Origin: CAZAEL01 sp964484135
GTDB lineage: Bacteria; Elusimicrobiota; Elusimicrobia; FEN-1173
Assembly: GCA_964484135.1 (NCBI GenBank)
Contig: CAZAEL010000067.1
Coordinates: 1 to 9,195 of the forward strand
Direction: 5' to 3'
Length of the DNA stretch: 9,195 nt
Part shown: piece by piece, positions 6,978 through 9,195 of the stretch
Layout of the letters: each line of letters starts with the position of its first letter
Numbering within the stretch: the first letter of the stretch is position 1
The notes under the pieces: generated by a model
Database searches by the model: none
What the model was told of the DNA's origin: nothing
The model's input: the letters and a program-made list of their open reading frames with translations, nothing else
Made by a program: the position numbers and the translations under genes

Positions 6978-6997
6978 GTTTAATTTTTTGTTTTTAT
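6967..6997 (+). promoter_or_regulatory. Possible second, weaker promoter
   Basis: A second perfect TTGACA lies at 6967-6972. The best -10 candidate, TTTTAT (6992-6997), has a long 19-base spacer and matches 4 of 6. The surrounding sequence is T-rich and would melt easily. The -35 is good but the -10 is poor. Confidence 0.25.
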
Positions 6998-7011
6998 GTA
7001 ATTATTTATTA

Positions 7012-7020
7012 AGAGGAGAG
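7012..7020 (+). promoter_or_regulatory. Ribosome-binding site of the MerR-receiver gene
   Basis: AGAGGAGAG ends 11 bases before ATG 7032. It is the only purine-rich anti-16S match in this leader and supports the chosen start. Confidence 0.6.
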
Positions 7021-7031
7021 CGAATCGAAAC

Positions 7032-7673
7032 ATGTACCGAAAAGAAGAAGGGCTTCTGAAGATCAGCGAAGTGGCGGAAAAGGCCAGCGTCCTGGCCTCG
7101 ACGATCCGGCATTACACGGATTTGGGGCTCCTGAAATTCGCGGCCACCACCGAGGGGGGACACCGTCTGTACCACGAGACGGAAACCCTGGCGCAACTGG
7201 CCCGCATCAAGCGGCTGGCCGCGCGGGGGCTTTCCCTGCCGCAGATCAAGGAAGAACTCAGCGGCGGCGGCCAAAAACGGCTGATGGTGGTGGACGACGA
7301 GCAGGAGGTTTGCGACCTGGTGGTGGACGCGCTCAAGGACCGCTACCCCTTCGAGATCCGGGTGGCGCGGGACGGATTCAGCGCGGGCCGCATCCTGGGC
7401 GACTACGTGCCGGACCTGGTGGTGCTGGACCTCATGCTGCCGGGCGTGGACGGGTTCGAGGTCTGCCGGCAGATCCGGGCCGACGAGAACCTCAAGTTCG
7501 CCAAGATCCTGGCCGTCACGGGGTACGACACCCCGGAGAACCTGCGCAAGATCATGGACGCGGGCGCGGACATGTACCTGACCAAGCCGCTGGACACGCG
7601 GGAGCTGGTCAAGGTGGTCCAGAGCCTGCTGAAGATCGAATTTTCCGCCGTCCCCGTCGCCAAGACGTTATGA
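7032..7673 (+). CDS. MerR-type DNA-binding domain fused to a response-regulator receiver domain
   Basis: A 213-aa transcription regulator. Residues about 8-76 form a MerR-type winged helix: LLKISEVAEKASVLASTIRHY is the helix-turn-helix, DLGLLKFA the MerR 'E/DLGLL' motif, GGHRLYHETE the wing (usually GYRxY), then ARIKRLAARGLSLPQIKEEL. A short Gly-rich joint (SGGGQ, about 77-81) leads to a CheY-like receiver (about 82-205) with all phosphorylation residues: acidic pair D88-D89, phospho-acceptor D133 in VVLDLMLPGVDG, T163 and K185 in LTKP. The metal- or drug-sensing C-terminal region of true MerR proteins is absent, so phosphorylation from an unseen histidine kinase is the likely signal. The domain order, DNA-binding first and receiver last, is the reverse of most response regulators. 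It is monocistronic between its own promoter and terminator; no kinase gene is adjacent. Target genes are unknown; itself and the downstream fibre gene are the nearest candidates. Confidence 0.9.
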   Translation: MYRKEEGLLKISEVAEKASVLASTIRHYTDLGLLKFAATTEGGHRLYHETETLAQLARIKRLAARGLSLPQIKEELSGGGQKRLMVVDDEQEVCDLVVDALKDRYPFEIRVARDGFSAGRILGDYVPDLVVLDLMLPGVDGFEVCRQIRADENLKFAKILAVTGYDTPENLRKIMDAGADMYLTKPLDTRELVKVVQSLLKIEFSAVPVAKTL

Positions 7674-7703
7674 GGACGGAGATCTGAAACCGGAGGGGAA
7701 ATC

Positions 7704-7874
7704 GTGAAGACCGGGCCGAGGGACATTCGCGAAACCCAAAATCCGACGGACGCGGGACAGGCCGGCCCCAGGGCCGCTTGCCCCGCGTTTTTTCATGCCC
7801 GGGAAAAAATTTGCACCGCCGCGTTGACGGCCTCAAAGCCGTCGCGCGGAAAAAACGAGGAGGAACTGCCATGA
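7704..7874 (+). CDS. Possible 56-aa leader ORF overlapping the fibre gene start
   Basis: GTG 7704 is preceded at 7 bases by GGAGG (7692-7696), within GGAGGGGAA, and opens a 56-residue frame (MKTGPRDIRETQNPTDAGQ ... KNEEELP). Its TGA at 7872-7874 overlaps the ATG of the downstream gene (ATGA, 7871-7874), as in coupled pairs. The product has no recognisable domain, membrane segment or codon run pointing to amino-acid attenuation. Against it, an intrinsic terminator (7750-7793) lies inside the frame, so a full-length peptide would need read-through. It may be real, a regulatory leader, or chance. Confidence 0.3.
   Translation: MKTGPRDIRETQNPTDAGQAGPRAACPAFFHAREKICTAALTASKPSRGKNEEELP
7750..7793 (+). 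terminator. Rho-independent terminator after the MerR-receiver gene
   Basis: An outer 7-bp perfect stem pairs ACGCGGG (7750-7756) with CCCGCGT (7782-7788). Inside it a second hairpin pairs CGGCC (7763-7767) with GGCCG (7772-7776) around a CCAG loop. A run of six T follows directly (7788-7793). The structure lies 77 bases after the regulator's stop codon. Because it also precedes the fibre gene, that gene needs its own promoter or controlled read-through. Confidence 0.7.
7821..7847 (+). promoter_or_regulatory. Hairpin just before the fibre gene's ribosome-binding site
   Basis: GACGGC (7826-7831) pairs perfectly with GCCGTC (7838-7843) around a CTCAAA loop. With one bulged T and a U-G pair the stem extends to GCG (7821-7823) and CGC (7845-7847), about 10 pairs in all. 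It ends 9 bases before GAGGAGG, and A-rich sequence follows instead of a T run. It is therefore not a terminator and could influence translation or message stability. No known riboswitch class was recognised. Confidence 0.4.
7857..7863 (+). promoter_or_regulatory. Strong ribosome-binding site fixing the fibre gene start
   Basis: GAGGAGG lies 7 bases before ATG 7871. This near-ideal site is the main reason for placing the start at 7871 rather than at any of the later in-frame GTG or TTG codons nearer the hydrophobic segment. Confidence 0.75.
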
Positions 7875-9195
7875 ACGCGAAAGAGAACATGAGCCGGCTC
7901 ATTGCGGCGCTGGTCCACCAGATCCACCGGGGTCTGGAGATCTGCGTTGTCCTGCCCTCTCTTGTGCTTTCGCGCGCCTTTTCCGAGAAAGGGGGGAGTC
8001 TGTTCCGGCTTGTGAAAATTTTCACAAGCAGCGTTTTTGAGCCGTCGTTCAGGCGCTTTAGCTACGCCAAAGCGACTCTTGTTGTTTATCTCAGGTTACT
8101 ACTTGTGGCGGTTCTGGTGTCCACGTTGGCCACAGGCACCTGGTCCGCGCCCGGCCGGATCAACTACCAGGGCAAGCTGGCCAACTCCAGCGGGAACCCG
8201 CTTTCGGGCAGCTACGACTTCGAGTTCCGGATCTACGACGCGGAGAGCGGGGGGAACCTGCTCTGGTCCGAGACCTACGCCGGCGCCAACCAGGTCACGG
8301 TGGACAACGGGGTGTTCAACGTGCAGCTGGGCTCCATGTCCGCCGTGTCTCCTTCGGTCTTCAGCGGCGACAACGCGTACCTGGAAGTCTGGGTGAACTC
8401 GGAAATGATGAGCCCGCGGGAGCGGCTGGTGACCGCGCCCTACGCCTTCCGCGCCTCCGGCCTGGACGACGACTCCGTCGGCACCCGGCACATCATCGCC
8501 TCCACCATCAGCCTCTCGGACATCAACCTGACGAACGTGGACACCCACTACGTCACGACGGGCACGGCGCAGACCATCAACGCGGTCAAGACCTTCACCG
8601 CGAACATCTCCATGAACAACAGCGCCATGATCACGGACCTGCCCGCGCCCACGAACGACGGGGACGCGGCCCGCAAGTCCTACGTGGACAGCCAGGTGGG
8701 CGGCAGCGGCGGCTGGACGAGGGACAGCGGCAACGGCGAGGTGGAACTGAACACCATCACGGACGAGGTCGGCATCGGCACGGGCGTGGCCCGGGGCAAA
8801 CTGCACGTGACCGCGACCAACGACCAGCTCCTGCTGGAGGACTCCGACGGCGTGGCGGACAGCCGCCTGTGGGTCATGAAATCCGATTCCGGCAACTTCG
8901 AGGTCACGGCGGCCAACGACGGCTGGAGCTCCTGGACCGCCGCGCTCCAGATCAACCGCACCGGCACCACCATCAACCGCGTGCTCTTCCCCAACGGTTC
9001 CCTGGGCATCGGCGCGGCCAGCCCGGCCAGCAAACTGCACCTGAGCTCCGGCACCTTCACCCTGGACGGGACCAACCCCTCCATCGTGTTCACGGGCGGC
9101 AGCACCGTGGCCGGCGGCATCGACTTCGGTTCCGGCGCCAACGACGACCTGACGGCCGCGGACGTGACGGCCCTGACCGGCGGCGGCACCACGGC
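7871..9195 (+). CDS. Secreted fibre/adhesin-like protein with tail-fibre-type modules, 3'-truncated
   Basis: The frame from ATG 7871 stays open to the window end; 441 residues are visible. Residues 1-67 are a basic, partly hydrophobic leader (MNAKENMSRLIAAL...), followed by a membrane/signal segment (about 68-93: ATLVVYLRLLLVAVLVSTLA ... TWSA), so the rest should be exported. Residues about 97-195 are a beta-sandwich-like domain (INYQGKLANSSGNPLSGSYDF, LLWSETY, GVFNVQLGS, SPRERLVTAPYAFRA) common at the start of large secreted proteins in several uncultured phyla. About 235-275 resembles phage tail-fibre sequence: TGTAQTINAVKTF, MITDLPAPT, DAARKSYVD. Two 'GIG....KLH' modules follow (G301/K310 and G379/K388, same 9-residue spacing). 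A surface fibre or adhesin is likely; ligand and final length are unknown. The first part is lower in G+C than the rest. Another possibility is a domesticated phage-type fibre. Confidence 0.85.
   Translation, partial: MNAKENMSRLIAALVHQIHRGLEICVVLPSLVLSRAFSEKGGSLFRLVKIFTSSVFEPSFRRFSYAKATLVVYLRLLLVAVLVSTLATGTWSAPGRINYQGKLANSSGNPLSGSYDFEFRIYDAESGGNLLWSETYAGANQVTVDNGVFNVQLGSMSAVSPSVFSGDNAYLEVWVNSEMMSPRERLVTAPYAFRASGLDDDSVGTRHIIASTISLSDINLTNVDTHYVTTGTAQTINAVKTFTANISMNNSAMITDLPAPTNDGDAARKSYVDSQVGGSGGWTRDSGNGEVELNTITDEVGIGTGVARGKLHVTATNDQLLLEDSDGVADSRLWVMKSDSGNFEVTAANDGWSSWTAALQINRTGTTINRVLFPNGSLGIGAASPASKLHLSSGTFTLDGTNPSIVFTGGSTVAGGIDFGSGANDDLTAADVTALTGGGTT
8008..8029 (+). repeat. Perfect 22-bp palindrome of CRP-site type
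   Basis: The half-site GCTTGTGAAAA (8008-8018) is followed at once by its exact reverse complement (8019-8029). The core TGTGA (8011-8015), six bases, TCACA (8022-8026) equals the consensus half-sites for CRP/FNR-family regulators. It lies inside the fibre gene, 137 bases after its start codon. It may be an operator, a recombination or protein-binding site, or an RNA hairpin (9-bp stem, AATT loop). Confidence 0.6.
8054..8074 (+). repeat. Short inverted repeat in the fibre gene leader
   Basis: CGCTTT (8054-8059) and AAAGCG (8069-8074) are exact reverse complements around a 9-base loop, 25 bases after the 22-bp palindrome. It could be a small hairpin in the message. A 6-bp stem can also arise by chance. 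Confidence 0.3.

Noticed and set aside
7801..7815. Possible sigma54 promoter (GG at 7801-7802, ten bases, GC at 7813-7814 in TTGCA)
   Set aside because: The GG-N10-GC spacing and TTGCA fit, but the -24 element is CGGGAA rather than TGGCAC, so support is too weak to list. It would be worth revisiting if no other fibre gene promoter is found.
8037..8396. 119-codon + strand frame near the palindrome
   Set aside because: It is out of frame with the fibre gene, whose frame is open from 7871 to the window end with a strong ribosome-binding site and recognisable domains.

Overview
The window is a G+C-rich (about two-thirds) stretch of bacterial chromosome, and every convincing gene is on the + strand. 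It carries a conserved cell-envelope and division cluster, two tRNA-modification genes, a stand-alone regulator, and the 5' part of a large secreted fibre-like protein gene. The gene order (CsaB-like transferase, FtsX, EnvC-like factor, CtpA-type protease, small anchored protein, TsaD, Dus) and the last protein's style ('N..QGKL..SSGNPL.G' start domain, 'GIG...KLH' modules) suggest a Gram-negative bacterium, possibly Elusimicrobiota or a neighbouring poorly cultured phylum. That placement is inference only.

Layout. (1) 1-935: 3' part of a polysaccharide pyruvyl transferase. (2) 936-1046: short gap with an extended -10 promoter and a possible leaderless 22-codon ORF that ends on the ftsX start. 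(3) 1047-6850: a tight run of six genes: ftsX, an EnvC-like degenerate LytM protein, a ctpA-type S41 protease, a small membrane-anchored protein, tsaD and a dusB-like gene. Joins are 4-base TTGA overlaps (ftsX/envC-like and small gene/tsaD), a 13-base overlap (tsaD/dus), a 3-base gap and a 68-base gap, so co-transcription is likely. (4) 6851-7031: an A+T-rich promoter region with a good TTGACA-N17-TATCTT promoter and an imperfect direct repeat. (5) 7032-7673: a protein joining a MerR-type DNA-binding domain to a response-regulator receiver domain. (6) 7674-7870: a strong intrinsic terminator, a second hairpin and a possible 56-codon ORF. (7) 7871-9195: the start of a secreted fibre/adhesin-like gene that runs off the window. 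No complete ORF marks it because its stop lies outside.

How it fits together. FtsX and the EnvC-like protein look like the membrane and periplasmic parts of the FtsEX-EnvC system that activates peptidoglycan amidases at division; FtsE is not adjacent. CtpA-type proteases act in the same compartment, often on wall hydrolases or their regulators. The small protein after ctpA lies where many genomes have a divergent polysaccharide deacetylase and may be only that protein's N-terminal domain. TsaD and Dus modify tRNA.

The least explained part is 7700-8110: a terminator inside a possible coupled leader ORF, then a long, lower-G+C N-terminal leader of the fibre gene containing a perfect 22-bp palindrome that matches the CRP-type pattern TGTGA-N6-TCACA. 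No RNA genes, CRISPR arrays or insertion sequences were seen.
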